Below are positions 10,197-20,245 of a stretch of DNA of 64,000 nucleotides, piece by piece. Position 1 is the stretch's first letter, and each line of letters starts with the position of its first letter. The notes under the pieces are model-generated. The model made no database searches, was not told where the DNA came from, and was given only the letters and a program-made list of their open reading frames with translations. The translations under genes were made by a program, and so were the position numbers. Source of the DNA: JAHDHW01 sp963793295 (GTDB lineage: Bacteria; Bacteroidota; Bacteroidia; Chitinophagales; Saprospiraceae); the NCBI GenBank assembly GCA_963793295.1, contig CAWBZX010000039.1, forward strand, positions 62,001-126,000, given 5' to 3'.

Positions 10197-12029
10197 ATGG
10201 CATTTTCTCAGAAAAAAAAAGAAAAGATTCAAAGTATTATACAGTCGATTGATGATATCATCGAGACTGCCAAAAAATTTGAATTAAAATATAAAAATCA
10301 ATTAAAGAAAGTTCATCCAAAATTTAAACAAAGCGCTACAAACCTTATTCATTACTTGGCATTTCGAGAAAAAGACAGCAACGAATTACAAAATAATTTG
10401 GGCAATATGGGGCTTTCCAGGTTAGCGAAAAACCAAGGCCATGTAATGGATAGTCTGCAAACGAACCGCTTCATTTTAAAATCATTTATCGGTGAGTCTG
10501 TTCCAAATTTTCGACCAGAACTATCCGTAAAATTGAATAAGCGGATTCAAAGGTCAAATTCAAAAGCTTTGCTGGGATATCGTTCGAAAGGAAGACGCGC
10601 CAGAATCATGGTTACACTTCCGAGTGAAGCTGCAGAAAACTATAAATTAGTTGAAAACATGCTGGCCAAAGGAATGAATTGTGTTCGAATCAATTGTGCA
10701 CATGATGACAAAGATGCATGGGCAAAAATGATCAAGCATGTAAGAACTGCCTCCAAAAAATTAAAAAATAAATGTAAGGTTGCCATGGATTTGGGCGGAC
10801 CAAAAATTAGAACTGGCCAACTTATTCCAGGTCCCAAAGTGATTAAAGTTCGACCCTTTAAAGATGTAAAAGGAGAAGTTGCGGAACCTTTGCAAGTTTG
10901 GATAAGCCCAGTTAGACTTACGGATCAAGACATGCTGCATATTCCAGTTTCGCAGGAAGATTTTAAAAAAATAAATAAAAAAGGCTCACTGCAATTCAAA
11001 GATACGCGAAATAAGAAGAGGGAATTTGTCATCACTGAAATCAAGAAAAACGGTTGTTTTGCCCTGTGTTATAAAACCACTTATCTGGAAACCGGAATTA
11101 AAATGGATTACAAAACCGATGCAAAAAGTGAAATCATATTTGTTGGTGAACTTCCTCAACTTGAGATCCCGATTCTGCTTTATCCGGGTGACTATTTACG
11201 AATTGACCGACAAAGTATTTTAGGAGGACCGGCAAGGTATGATGATAATGGGAAACGTTTATCTGAAGCGCATATTTACTGCACTGCTCCAGAAATTATA
11301 GATCAAGTTAAAGTTGATGAACCAATTCTATTTGATGATGGCAAAATTAAAGGTAAAATTAAAGAAGTCCATAAGGAGGAAATCATCGTTGAAATTGTTC
11401 ACACAGCACCAAAAGGCGGAAAACTGCGATCCGATAAAGGGATCAATCTTCCTTTAAGCAATCTATTCATCAGTGGACTTACGCAGAAGGACCGGAAAGA
11501 TCTGGAATTTGTGACCAAGAATGCTGATGTTGTCAATATGTCTTTTGTAAATAACGTTTCTGACGTTAAAGATTTATTGACTGAGTTGAAAAAAAATAAT
11601 GCAAAAGAAGATTTTGGGGTTATATTGAAAATAGAAACCCAAAGCGGGTTTAATCATTTATTTGATATCCTCCTGGAAGCTATGCAAGTCTATCCTGTTG
11701 GTGTTATGATTGCACGCGGAGATCTTGCTATTGAGGTTGGTTGGATAAATATTGGAAGAGTACAGGAAGAAATTTTATCCATTTGCCAGGCAGCTCACAT
11801 TACAGATGTTTGGGCCACCCAGGTTTTGGAAAGTTTAGCAAAAAACGGGATTCCTTCCCGAGCTGAAATTACGGATGTTATTAAGGCCCAGCAAGCAGAT
11901 TGTGTCATGCTCAACAAAGGACCGTACATTTTAGAATCAATAAGCTTTTTGGATAAAATTTTGAAGCAGATGGAACCTTACCGGGAAAAAAATATTTCCT
12001 TTACTCCTAAGTTTTCAAAAGCTAACTGA
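10197..12029 (+). CDS. Pyruvate kinase-like barrel protein
   Basis: 610 residues. Residues 1-130 are a charged helical extension not found in ordinary pyruvate kinase. After it come recognisable pyruvate kinase barrel segments: ARIMVTLPSEAA, MNCVRINCAHDD, AMDLGGPKIRTG, a B-domain-like insert, LRSDKGINLPL, LTQKDRKDLEFV, VMIARGDLAIEVGW and IPSRAEITDVIKAQQADCVML. The loop after that reads NKGPYI instead of the usual SGETAKG. The regulatory C-terminal domain of normal pyruvate kinase is missing. The fold is clear; whether it phosphorylates ADP from phosphoenolpyruvate is uncertain. It is preceded by a purine-rich ribosome site (AGGAG at 10193). Confidence 0.8.
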   Translation: MAFSQKKKEKIQSIIQSIDDIIETAKKFELKYKNQLKKVHPKFKQSATNLIHYLAFREKDSNELQNNLGNMGLSRLAKNQGHVMDSLQTNRFILKSFIGESVPNFRPELSVKLNKRIQRSNSKALLGYRSKGRRARIMVTLPSEAAENYKLVENMLAKGMNCVRINCAHDDKDAWAKMIKHVRTASKKLKNKCKVAMDLGGPKIRTGQLIPGPKVIKVRPFKDVKGEVAEPLQVWISPVRLTDQDMLHIPVSQEDFKKINKKGSLQFKDTRNKKREFVITEIKKNGCFALCYKTTYLETGIKMDYKTDAKSEIIFVGELPQLEIPILLYPGDYLRIDRQSILGGPARYDDNGKRLSEAHIYCTAPEIIDQVKVDEPILFDDGKIKGKIKEVHKEEIIVEIVHTAPKGGKLRSDKGINLPLSNLFISGLTQKDRKDLEFVTKNADVVNMSFVNNVSDVKDLLTELKKNNAKEDFGVILKIETQSGFNHLFDILLEAMQVYPVGVMIARGDLAIEVGWINIGRVQEEILSICQAAHITDVWATQVLESLAKNGIPSRAEITDVIKAQQADCVMLNKGPYILESISFLDKILKQMEPYREKNISFTPKFSKAN

Positions 12030-12046
12030 AAAAGTAAATGATTGTT

Positions 12047-12742
12047 TTAAATATCAAACTCTCTCCAGAGTTGCTCATTCGGTGGATCTGCCTCAATATA
12101 AACCGGTTCCTTTTTTACAGGATGTTCGAATGCCAAGCTCCTGCAATGTAAGTGAATGGAGCCATCACGATTAGGCCGCGGAAAGCCGTATTTCACGTCT
12201 CCCCAAATTGGACAACCAATGCTTGCTAATTGAACCCTAATTTGATGTGGACGGCCAGTTATTGGGTTTATTTTTATCAAATGTAGATTACCCACCTCTC
12301 CTATCAATTCATAATCCAGGTCAGATTTTTTTGCGGCTTTTGTTCGATTGCCTGTTTTATCATAGGCTTTTGCTATATTCTTGGTAGTGTCTTTTAAAAT
12401 ATAATGCATCAAATGCCCTTCAATGGGTTCAGGTCGCTCTGCCGTTATTGCCAAATACGTTTTTTCAATTTTTCTTTCTTTAAACAAGTCATTCATCCGG
12501 GTTAGTGCTTTACTTGTTCTGGCAAAGACAACGACACCACTGACCGGCCGGTCAAGCCGGTGCACCACTCCAAGAAACACATCTCCTGGTTTCTTATAGC
12601 GGATCTTGATATATTCCTTCACATATTCGGACAAAGGAGTATCCCCCGTGATATCTCCTTGAACCAACCAGCCCGCTGGTTTGTTGACAGCTATCAAATG
12701 GTTATCTTCGTGCAAAATTTGTAGACCACTTATATCGAGCAT
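12047..12742 (-). CDS. RluA family pseudouridine synthase
   Basis: 231 residues covering the RluA catalytic domain without an S4 domain. The catalytic motif HRLDRPVSGVVVFARTSKA carries the conserved Asp at residue 64. The family's RPHQIRVQLASIGCPIWGDVKYG block is present near residue 165. It isomerises uridine in rRNA or tRNA; the target base cannot be told from sequence. It is convergent with the pyruvate-kinase-like gene and divergent from mqnD. Confidence 0.92.
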   Translation of the reverse strand: MLDISGLQILHEDNHLIAVNKPAGWLVQGDITGDTPLSEYVKEYIKIRYKKPGDVFLGVVHRLDRPVSGVVVFARTSKALTRMNDLFKERKIEKTYLAITAERPEPIEGHLMHYILKDTTKNIAKAYDKTGNRTKAAKKSDLDYELIGEVGNLHLIKINPITGRPHQIRVQLASIGCPIWGDVKYGFPRPNRDGSIHLHCRSLAFEHPVKKEPVYIEADPPNEQLWREFDI

Positions 12743-12817
12743 AATGATTCGTTTGTTGGACAGGAGATTAACTTCTTGGTTATAAAAAAAGTCTTGGTTA
12801 GTTAAAAATGCAAAAGT

Positions 12818-13654
12818 ATGAAATTATCATTGGGTTTTTCCCCTTGTCCAAATGACACATTCATTTTTGATGCGATGATCCATCAAAAGATTGACACCGA
12901 AGGTTTAGAATTTGAGGTTATGATGGCAGATGTTGAACAATTGAACCAAAAAGCGTTTTCAGGTGATTTGGACATTACTAAACTTAGCTATCATGCTTTC
13001 TCCTATGTTTTGGATCAGTACGCTTTGCTGCAAAGTGGAAGTGCTTTAGGTAATAATTGTGGCCCATTGTTGATCGCAAAACGTCCTCTTTCAAATGCCG
13101 AAATTCAAACAGCCAAAATTGCAATTCCGGGAAAATATACCACGGCCAATTTTTTACTGAGCCTTGCTTTTCCTGATAATAAAAATAAAGTGAAATTATT
13201 ATTTTCTAAAATTGAGGATGCCGTTTTAAATAATGATGTCGATGCCGGGTTAATTATTCACGAAAATCGGTTCACCTACGCCTCAAAGGGATTGATCAAG
13301 ATCATGGATTTGGGTGAATTCTGGGAATCAACAACGCAGTTACCTATTCCCCTTGGAGGAATTGTGGTCAAGAGAACACTTCCCCCATCTATTCAGCAAA
13401 AGATAGATCGCGTTTTACAAAGGAGTGTTCAGTTTGCACTAAAAAACCCTGAACAAACCATACCGTTTGTCAGTCAATATGCACAGGAAATGGACCAAAA
13501 AGTCATGTTCCAGCATATTGATTTATATGTAAATGATTATACGGTTGATTTAGGAAAAAAAGGAAAAGAAGCCATTCAGAAATTGTTTGATACTGCCCAT
13601 AAAAAAGGGGTCATTAAATTTAAAAGTAAAAATCTGTTTGTTTCGTACATTTGA
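12818..13654 (+). CDS. mqnD: 1,4-dihydroxy-6-naphthoate synthase (MqnD)
   Basis: 278 residues of the MqnA/MqnD fold, a type-2 periplasmic-binding-like scaffold. The N-terminal GFSPCPNDTFIF is diagnostic for MqnD rather than MqnA. ITKLSYHAFSYVL, GNNCGPLL and GLIIHENRFTY line the substrate cleft in this family. MqnD cleaves cyclic dehypoxanthinyl futalosine to 1,4-dihydroxy-6-naphthoate, a late step of the futalosine menaquinone pathway. This implies menaquinone as the respiratory quinone, consistent with the nitrous oxide reductase locus elsewhere in the window. Other mqn genes are not nearby. Confidence 0.92.
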   Translation: MKLSLGFSPCPNDTFIFDAMIHQKIDTEGLEFEVMMADVEQLNQKAFSGDLDITKLSYHAFSYVLDQYALLQSGSALGNNCGPLLIAKRPLSNAEIQTAKIAIPGKYTTANFLLSLAFPDNKNKVKLLFSKIEDAVLNNDVDAGLIIHENRFTYASKGLIKIMDLGEFWESTTQLPIPLGGIVVKRTLPPSIQQKIDRVLQRSVQFALKNPEQTIPFVSQYAQEMDQKVMFQHIDLYVNDYTVDLGKKGKEAIQKLFDTAHKKGVIKFKSKNLFVSYI

Positions 13655-13762
13655 ACTTTACTCTGACCTTAAAAAACGATGTTGTATAAAATAAAATACG
13701 CTATATTTGCCAGCGATTTTGAAAATAATTATACCAGCAAAACTTACTAAAACCAACTAGAA

Positions 13763-14875
13763 ATGATAATTGGCGTTCCAAAAGAAATTAAAAACAATGA
13801 ATATCGAGTTGCGCTCACGCCAGCGGGAGCTTTCGAATTAAACAAAAGAGGGCATACTGTTTATGTCCAGACTAAAGCGGGAGAAGGTAGTGGTTTCAAA
13901 GATAGTGAATATATGGAAGCAGGGGCAAAAATCACTAAAAACATTGCTGCTACATACAAAGTGGCGGAAATGATCATGAAGGTCAAAGAGCCAATAAAAG
14001 AGGAATATGATTTAATAAAAGAGGACCAATTAGTCTTTACCTACTTCCACTTTGCTTCTTACAAACCATTAACAAAGGCAATGATCAAAAGCAAAGCGGT
14101 TTGTCTGGCTTATGAAACCGTGGAAATGACTGATCGAAGTTTGCCATTGTTGGTTCCAATGTCTGAAGTTGCTGGAAGAATGGCTATTCAGGAGGGAGCA
14201 AAATACCTGGAGCAACCTGTAAAAGGAAGAGGCGTTTTGTTAGGCGGAGTTCCAGGAGTACCTCCAGGCAAAGTCATGATATTAGGAGGAGGAGTCGTAG
14301 GGACTCAAGCAGCAAAAATGGCAGCTGGACTGGGAGCCCAGGTAACAATTTTGGACATTAATCTTCCGCGTTTGCGGCATTTAAATGATATCATGCCTGC
14401 GAATGTCATAACACTTTTTAGTAATGAATATAATATCAGAAGTTTAATTCAAACACATGATTTAATTATTGGGGCCGTATTGATTCCGGGAGCCAAGGCA
14501 CCAAATCTCATTACTCGAGCTATGCTTAAAGACATGCGCCCAGGAACTGTTCTTGTTGATGTTGCAGTTGATCAGGGTGGTTGCATTGAAACTTGTAAGC
14601 CTACGACTCACGAAGATCCAATTTTTATCATTGATGATGTCGTTCATTATTGTGTTGCAAATATGCCGGGTGCAGTACCTTACACTTCTACTTTGGCTTT
14701 AACTAATGCAACATTGCCGTATGCTGTTCAATTAGCTAACAAAGGATGGCAACAGGCTTGTCGAGAAAGCAAGGAACTTAAACTTGGGCTTAATATTATC
14801 AATGGTAAAGTGGTGTACAAAGGAGTAGCTGATGCATTTGATTTGAAATTAGAAGATGTAGATAAGTTTTTATAA
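13763..14875 (+). CDS. ald: Alanine dehydrogenase
   Basis: A 370-residue protein, the normal length. It has the N-terminal signature GVPKEIKNNEYRVALTPAG, the catalytic region YFHFASYKPLTKAMI, and a Rossmann segment VMILGGGVVGTQAAKMAAGLGA. It interconverts L-alanine and pyruvate plus ammonia with NAD. A TATATTTG -7 element lies at 13702-13709, about 55 bp before the ATG. Its neighbour downstream is an ornithine aminotransferase 53 bp away on the same strand, so an amino-acid nitrogen unit is likely. Confidence 0.94.
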   Translation: MIIGVPKEIKNNEYRVALTPAGAFELNKRGHTVYVQTKAGEGSGFKDSEYMEAGAKITKNIAATYKVAEMIMKVKEPIKEEYDLIKEDQLVFTYFHFASYKPLTKAMIKSKAVCLAYETVEMTDRSLPLLVPMSEVAGRMAIQEGAKYLEQPVKGRGVLLGGVPGVPPGKVMILGGGVVGTQAAKMAAGLGAQVTILDINLPRLRHLNDIMPANVITLFSNEYNIRSLIQTHDLIIGAVLIPGAKAPNLITRAMLKDMRPGTVLVDVAVDQGGCIETCKPTTHEDPIFIIDDVVHYCVANMPGAVPYTSTLALTNATLPYAVQLANKGWQQACRESKELKLGLNIINGKVVYKGVADAFDLKLEDVDKFL

Positions 14876-14928
14876 ATTAAACGGAACAGTGTTTTTTAGT
14901 TTTCGTTCAACTTACTAAATTATAGAAT

Positions 14929-16203
14929 ATGATTTCTCAAAGTTTATCCTCTTCAAAGGATTTAATAAATATGGAGGACCGGTATGGTGCTCACAATTAT
15001 CATCCGCTGCCTGTTGTTTTATCAAAAGGAGAAGGGGTTTATGTTTGGGATGTCGAAGGGAAAAAATACTATGATTTCCTCTCCGCTTATTCTGCGGTGA
15101 ATCAAGGACATTGTCATCCAAGAATAGTTAATGCCTTAAAAGAACAAGCAGAAAAGCTAACACTGACAAGCCGTGCGTTTCATAATGATGTACTTGGTCC
15201 TTTTGAAAAATTCATGACCGAATATTTCAAATATGACAAAGTACTTGCTATGAATACAGGAGTTGAAGCAGTAGAAACGGCTTTGAAACTTTGCAGAAAA
15301 TGGGCTTATGAAGTTAAAGGAATGCAAAAAAATGAAGCTAAAATCATTTTTGTTACAGGTAATTTTCATGGCAGAACATTGAGTGTTATTTCTGCTTCTT
15401 TGGATTCGTTAAGTACTACGGGCTTTGGGCCATATATGCCCGGATTTACCATTATTCCATATAATGATTTGGAAGCTTTGAAGGAGGCTCTCGAAGATCC
15501 CAATGTTGCTGGTTTTATTGTTGAACCTATTCAGGGCGAAGCAGGTGTTTTTGTTCCTGATGATAATTATTTGCCTGAGGCTTTTCACTTGTGCAAAGCT
15601 TCAAATGTTCTTTTCATAGCTGATGAAGTACAAACCGGAATCGCTCGAACAGGCAAATTACTTGCTACTTGTGGCAACTGTAATTGCACCAACGACTGTG
15701 AACGGAATCCTGAAGTAAGACCCGATATTTTGATATTAGGTAAAGCACTTTCGGGTGGTGTATTCCCGGTCTCTGCGGTGTTAGCTGATGATGAAATAAT
15801 GTTGACCATTAAACCAGGAGAGCACGGATCTACATTTGGCGGAAATCCACTTGGTTGTGCAGTAGCAATTGAAGCAATGCGTGTAGTGAAAGAAGAAAAA
15901 TTGGCTGAAAATGCGGAAAGATTGGGGAACATATTTCGTAGCCGAATGAACGAATTAATTCAAAAAAGCGACTTGGTTAATTTAGTCAGAGGAAAAGGAT
16001 TGCTCAATGCAATTGTCATTAATGATTCCGAGGAAAGTAAAACAGCCTGGAATATCTGCCTTGCATTGAGAGATAATGGTTTATTGGCAAAGCCAACACA
16101 TGGCAATATTATCCGTTTTGCGCCTCCATTAGTAATAACAGAAGAGCAGCTTCTTGAATGTTGTGATATTATTGAAAAAATAATTCTTGAGTACCAATTA
16201 TAA
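14929..16203 (+). CDS. rocD: Ornithine aminotransferase
   Basis: 424 residues of the class III PLP aminotransferase fold. DRYGAHNYHPLPVVLSKGEG, MNTGVEAVETALKLCRKW, GNFHGRTLSVISAS and LFIADEVQTGIARTGKLLA match ornithine-oxo-acid transaminases. The PLP lysine is K272 in LILGKALSGG. It converts ornithine and 2-oxoglutarate to glutamate semialdehyde and glutamate. Unusually, a short Cys-rich segment lies just before the PLP-lysine strand, with Cys at 248, 251, 253 and 257. It follows ald on the same strand, and a hairpin terminator closes the unit. Confidence 0.93.
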   Translation: MISQSLSSSKDLINMEDRYGAHNYHPLPVVLSKGEGVYVWDVEGKKYYDFLSAYSAVNQGHCHPRIVNALKEQAEKLTLTSRAFHNDVLGPFEKFMTEYFKYDKVLAMNTGVEAVETALKLCRKWAYEVKGMQKNEAKIIFVTGNFHGRTLSVISASLDSLSTTGFGPYMPGFTIIPYNDLEALKEALEDPNVAGFIVEPIQGEAGVFVPDDNYLPEAFHLCKASNVLFIADEVQTGIARTGKLLATCGNCNCTNDCERNPEVRPDILILGKALSGGVFPVSAVLADDEIMLTIKPGEHGSTFGGNPLGCAVAIEAMRVVKEEKLAENAERLGNIFRSRMNELIQKSDLVNLVRGKGLLNAIVINDSEESKTAWNICLALRDNGLLAKPTHGNIIRFAPPLVITEEQLLECCDIIEKIILEYQL

Positions 16204-16225
16204 AGAAATAACCTAATAATAGTCT

Positions 16226-16264
16226 AAGCCGCAATATTTGAATTTCAAATTATTGCGGCTTTTG
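16226..16264 (+). terminator. Rho-independent terminator after rocD
   Basis: Perfect 11-bp arms (AAGCCGCAATA at 16226-16236 and its complement at 16251-16261) with a further internal pairing. It lies 23 bp after the rocD stop, and the run of T is short. Confidence 0.7.
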
Positions 16265-16278
16265 AATTTTTTATAAAA

Positions 16279-16788
16279 ATGAAAACGGGGAACTTTATCA
16301 TTCTTCAGGGTAGCTCAAAAAGTAATGGCAATACCCGTATTATTGTAGACTACATTCTTTCCCAAAAAGAAGGGCGTTTTATTGATCTAAAAACAAAAAA
16401 CATTAGCTACTTTGACTATGATCATCATAATATTGATGATGATTTTTTAAATGTTGTTGACCAAATATTGAATTGTGAAGTGATCATCTTTGCTACTCCG
16501 ATTTATTGGTACAATATGAGTGCAGTAATGAAAACTTTTTTCGATCGATTGAGTGATATTACTACCCTTAGAAAAGATTTAGGAAGACAGCTAAAAGGAA
16601 AAAAAATATTGGTCATTGCTTGCGGATCAGACGACATTGAATATCCTGCCCTTTGGGAACCTTTCAAACTAACCGCTGAATATTTGGATATGGTCTATGT
16701 AGGACATGCGCATACCTGGATAGAATCCGGAGAATTACCCGATGTTGTTAAGTTTACATTGGATCAATTGATGAACAAATTGAATTGA
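16279..16788 (+). CDS. NAD(P)H-dependent FMN reductase / flavodoxin-like fold protein
   Basis: 169 residues with the flavodoxin-like fold of the NADPH-dependent FMN reductase family. The N-terminal phosphate-binding loop is QGSSKSNGNTRIIVDYI. The FMN-ring loop is IFATPIYWYNMSAVMKTFFDRLSD, which is highly characteristic. The final part holds short strands with ILVIACGSDD. It probably reduces free or bound flavin or quinones in the cytoplasm; the substrate is unknown. It starts just after the rocD terminator, so transcription is probably separate. Confidence 0.82.
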   Translation: MKTGNFIILQGSSKSNGNTRIIVDYILSQKEGRFIDLKTKNISYFDYDHHNIDDDFLNVVDQILNCEVIIFATPIYWYNMSAVMKTFFDRLSDITTLRKDLGRQLKGKKILVIACGSDDIEYPALWEPFKLTAEYLDMVYVGHAHTWIESGELPDVVKFTLDQLMNKLN

Positions 16789-17072
16789 CTAAAAAATAGT
16801 GAAATCCCCATTTTGACAAATAGGTAAAAATATTTATATGTTTGTGGTTAATGCAAGTGTTTTGTGTTAAAATTTTTATAATTTCGTTGCAATAAAATAA
16901 TGGCCAGATCTGTTTATGGGGTTATTGTTACCTATTAAAAATACAGAGTTTTTTTTATATTGGAATAATAGTTTGGCCTTCAAATATTTGCAACTTTTTA
17001 TTAACATGTATAACTGTTGATTTTTATAAAACCCTTTTATACCATCTATTTTGAAACACCAATTTCTCAATC

Positions 17073-20000
17073 ATGAAATTAAATCATCTAATTTGTTTTT
17101 TGGTTTTTTGCTTTCTTAATTCGTCTGCTTGGGCCCAACAGACTGCTGTTTATACCGAAGCAAATGAAGCCTTCAAAAAAGGAAAAGAGTATTATGATAA
17201 TGGATTATTGGGAGAGTCACAGCGCGAATTCCAGACGGTGCTGCAAGTGTTAAATTTCGCCAATGAACCAAATTCCGAATTGCTTCGAAAAAAAGCGGAG
17301 CTCTATTATGCGAAAGCAGCAGTAATGCTTGACTTACCAGAAGGTGAAAAACTGATTCTTGATTTTGCAAGAAAATACGATCCTGACCCCTTAGCTAATC
17401 TGGCCATCATCGAAATGGCTAATTATTATTATAATGATAAAAACTACGAAAGAGCCATTGAACTTTATTCAAATATCGACACTTACGATTTGACTAAAGA
17501 TCAAAGATCCGAAGTGAAATTCAAACTTGGATATTCCCTTTTTTACAACAAAAAATTCAAACAGGCAGGGGCTCAGTTTAATGAAATAAAGGACATAGAA
17601 AACGATTACTACTATCCGACTAATTATTATTTGGGTATTACTGAGTTTTATGAAAACAAATATGATCAGGCGGTAAAAAGTTTTCAGCGTGTTACAAGAT
17701 CTAAAAAATACAATCGGTACGTTCCTTATTATATCACTCAAATATATTTTGCTCAAGGCGATTTTGATAGTGTAATAGCTTATGGAGCTAGAAAAAGCTA
17801 CAGGATAATAACCTAAGAAATCGTGCTGAGATCAATCAGCTTGTTGGACAGGCTTATTTTGAAAAAGGTGAATACGTAAAAGCACTTCCGCATCTTGAAT
17901 ACCATGCAGAGCATTCCAACAAATTGCGGGTAGAAGATTTTTACCAACTTGGTTATACCCAGTATAAGACCAAAAAATTATGCAAAAGCGGTCAAGAATT
18001 TTGAGCAACTCAACAATGTCAATAGCAAAATCGGTCAAAGTGCGATGTACAGCCTTGCTGATTGTCATATCAAAGAAGGTCAAAAAGAAGCTGCCGGAGT
18101 GGCTTTTAGAGAAGCCAGCAAAATGACTTTTGACCGGGATATCCAAAGCGAAGCGCGTTATAATTATGCTAAACTTTCCTATGAATTGAAATACGACCGG
18201 GAAGCCGTTAATGCTCTGCAAGCGATTCCAACGGATTCTAAATATTATACTGAAGCTCAAACCATGCTGAGCGCTTTATTTTTAAATACCCGGGATTATG
18301 AAAATGCTTTGAAGCTTTTGGAAGAGTATTCCGAATAAGACGCCTAAGATGAAAGAGACCTATCAAAAAGTAGCTTATTTGAGGGGACTGCAAGTTATAC
18401 CGAGACGGAAATCCTGATGCAGCAAAAGCGGTATTTTAAAAAGTCTTTGGAAATGCCCGTTGATAATCAAACCAAAGCACTTGCTTATTATTGGCTGGGA
18501 GAAATTGCTCATAATCAAAGCAAATATGCGGACAGTATTCAGGAAATGAATAAGTTTATTACGCTGGCAAAAACGATGACTGGCCTTCCGGATGAGTCTT
18601 CCATCTATACTGCAAATTATACGATGGGTTATAATTATTTAAAACAAAAGAACTATACTGGCGCCTTAGGTTTTTTCCAGGAAACCATTACCGGTATTCG
18701 ACAAAAAAGTCTTTTTATTAATAATGAATATGTAAGTAAAGATGTTTTGGGAGATGCTACATTGAGAGCTGGAGATTGTTTGTTTAAAAGAAACAAATAT
18801 AATGATGCGCTGCGCTATTACAATGAAGCCGTCAATAATCGTTACACCGGTTTTGTTTATGCATTATACCAAAAAGCTATTATTGAAGGTCTGCGAGGCA
18901 ATACCACCGAAAAGATTATTGCATTGGAAAATATTACTGACAACTATTCAAATTCTGAATATACCGATAATGCCCTTTTCCAGCTTGGCGTCACCTATCA
19001 GGAAATCGGAAAATATGATTTAGCGACGAGACCTTTAGATAAATTAGTTTCTAATTACACCAACTCTGAACTTTACAATCAGGCGCTGATCAAGTTGGGA
19101 TTGATCGCCTATAATCAAGGCAACCTTCAAAACGCGATAGGTCATTACAAACAGGTTTTTACGCATAATCCAACTGCAAAAGAAGCGGAAGCGGCTTTAA
19201 CTGCTTTGGAAGAAATTTATGTGGACGATCTGGGGCAAACGGATGAATACTTTGCTTTTCTGGAAACCATCCCTGGTTATAAAGTGGGTAGTGACGAAAA
19301 AGAAGCAATAAGCTTTAAAGCTGGTGAATCTCAATTTGAAAATGGCAATTATGAAAAAGCCATTGAAACATACACTAACTTTTTAAGGAAATACCCCAAT
19401 GGAAGAAATTCCCTCCTTGCTCATTATCATCGAGGTGAATCTTATAGCGTTTTGAAAAAATATAGCGAAGCATTATTGGATTACGATTATGTCATTAAAA
19501 GAGGTCAGAGCCAGTATTATGCAAAATCACTACGGAAAGCTGCACTTATCGCTTACAATCACGAACAAGATTTTAATAAAGCTTTTACTTATTATTCTCA
19601 ATTGGAAACGGCTGCCGGAGATGATGATATGCGATTTGAAGCTCAATTAGGGGCTATGCGCAGTGCTTATCGTACCAATAATTCGGCCACTGTATTCAGT
19701 ATGGCCGAAAAGGTAAGCCAAAACCCAAGAGCCTCCGATGATCAGAAGGCTACAGCCTATTTTTATCTCGGTAAGATCTATACCGACCAAAAAGAATATG
19801 ATAAATCGCTTGCTGCTCTGAATCAGGTAACTAAACTTAGCGACAACGAACAAACCGCAGAAGCTCGTTATATGATCGCTTATATTTATTATGTGCAAAG
19901 AGATCTGGATATAGCGCAACAACTTATGTCTTAATGCTAATAAAGAATGTGCCGGTTACAATTATTGGATTGCAAAAAGTGTGATTCTACTTGCTGATAT

Positions 20001-20196
20001 ATTGGCCGAAAAAGGAGATTTATTTAACGCTCAGGCTGCTTTGGAAGGTTTGATTGAAAATTATGATGAGGATCAGGATTTGGTTTCAATTGCTAAAGCA
20101 AAATTAGAACAACTAAAGATCAGAGCAAAAGCCAGCAATCGACTAATTGATGAGTCAAATGATAGATCATTTGAAATGGAAGAGGATGAACAATAA
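17073..20196 (+). pseudogene. Secreted TPR-repeat protein, reading frame interrupted
   Basis: One gene of about 1040 codons that reads in pieces: 17073-17816, 17949-18338, 18417-19934 and 19981-20196, joined by clearly homologous stretches in other frames. It begins with a Sec signal peptide (ending SAWAQQ) and then consists of tetratricopeptide-type helices throughout (for example YDNGLLGESQREFQTVL, ALAYYWLGEIAHNQSKYADSI). The likely breakpoints are near 17787-17791, 17971-17976, 18327, about 18404, about 18427 and 19926. Each can be repaired by removing one or two bases. The protein would be periplasmic, and the next gene codes for an outer-membrane barrel, so the two may work together. Sequencing error is as likely as true loss. 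Confidence 0.75.
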
Positions 20197-20245
20197 GATT
20201 CGGTGTTTTTCAATGAACTTTTCCCTTATTCTAAAAATTAACAAA

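Noticed and set aside
12818..13654. MqnA instead of MqnD
   Set aside because: The N-terminal SPCPNDTFIF is the MqnD pattern; MqnA lacks it.
17780..18440. Programmed frameshifting in the TPR gene
   Set aside because: There are at least five breaks at unrelated sequences without slippery-site structure, which no known programmed mechanism would need.
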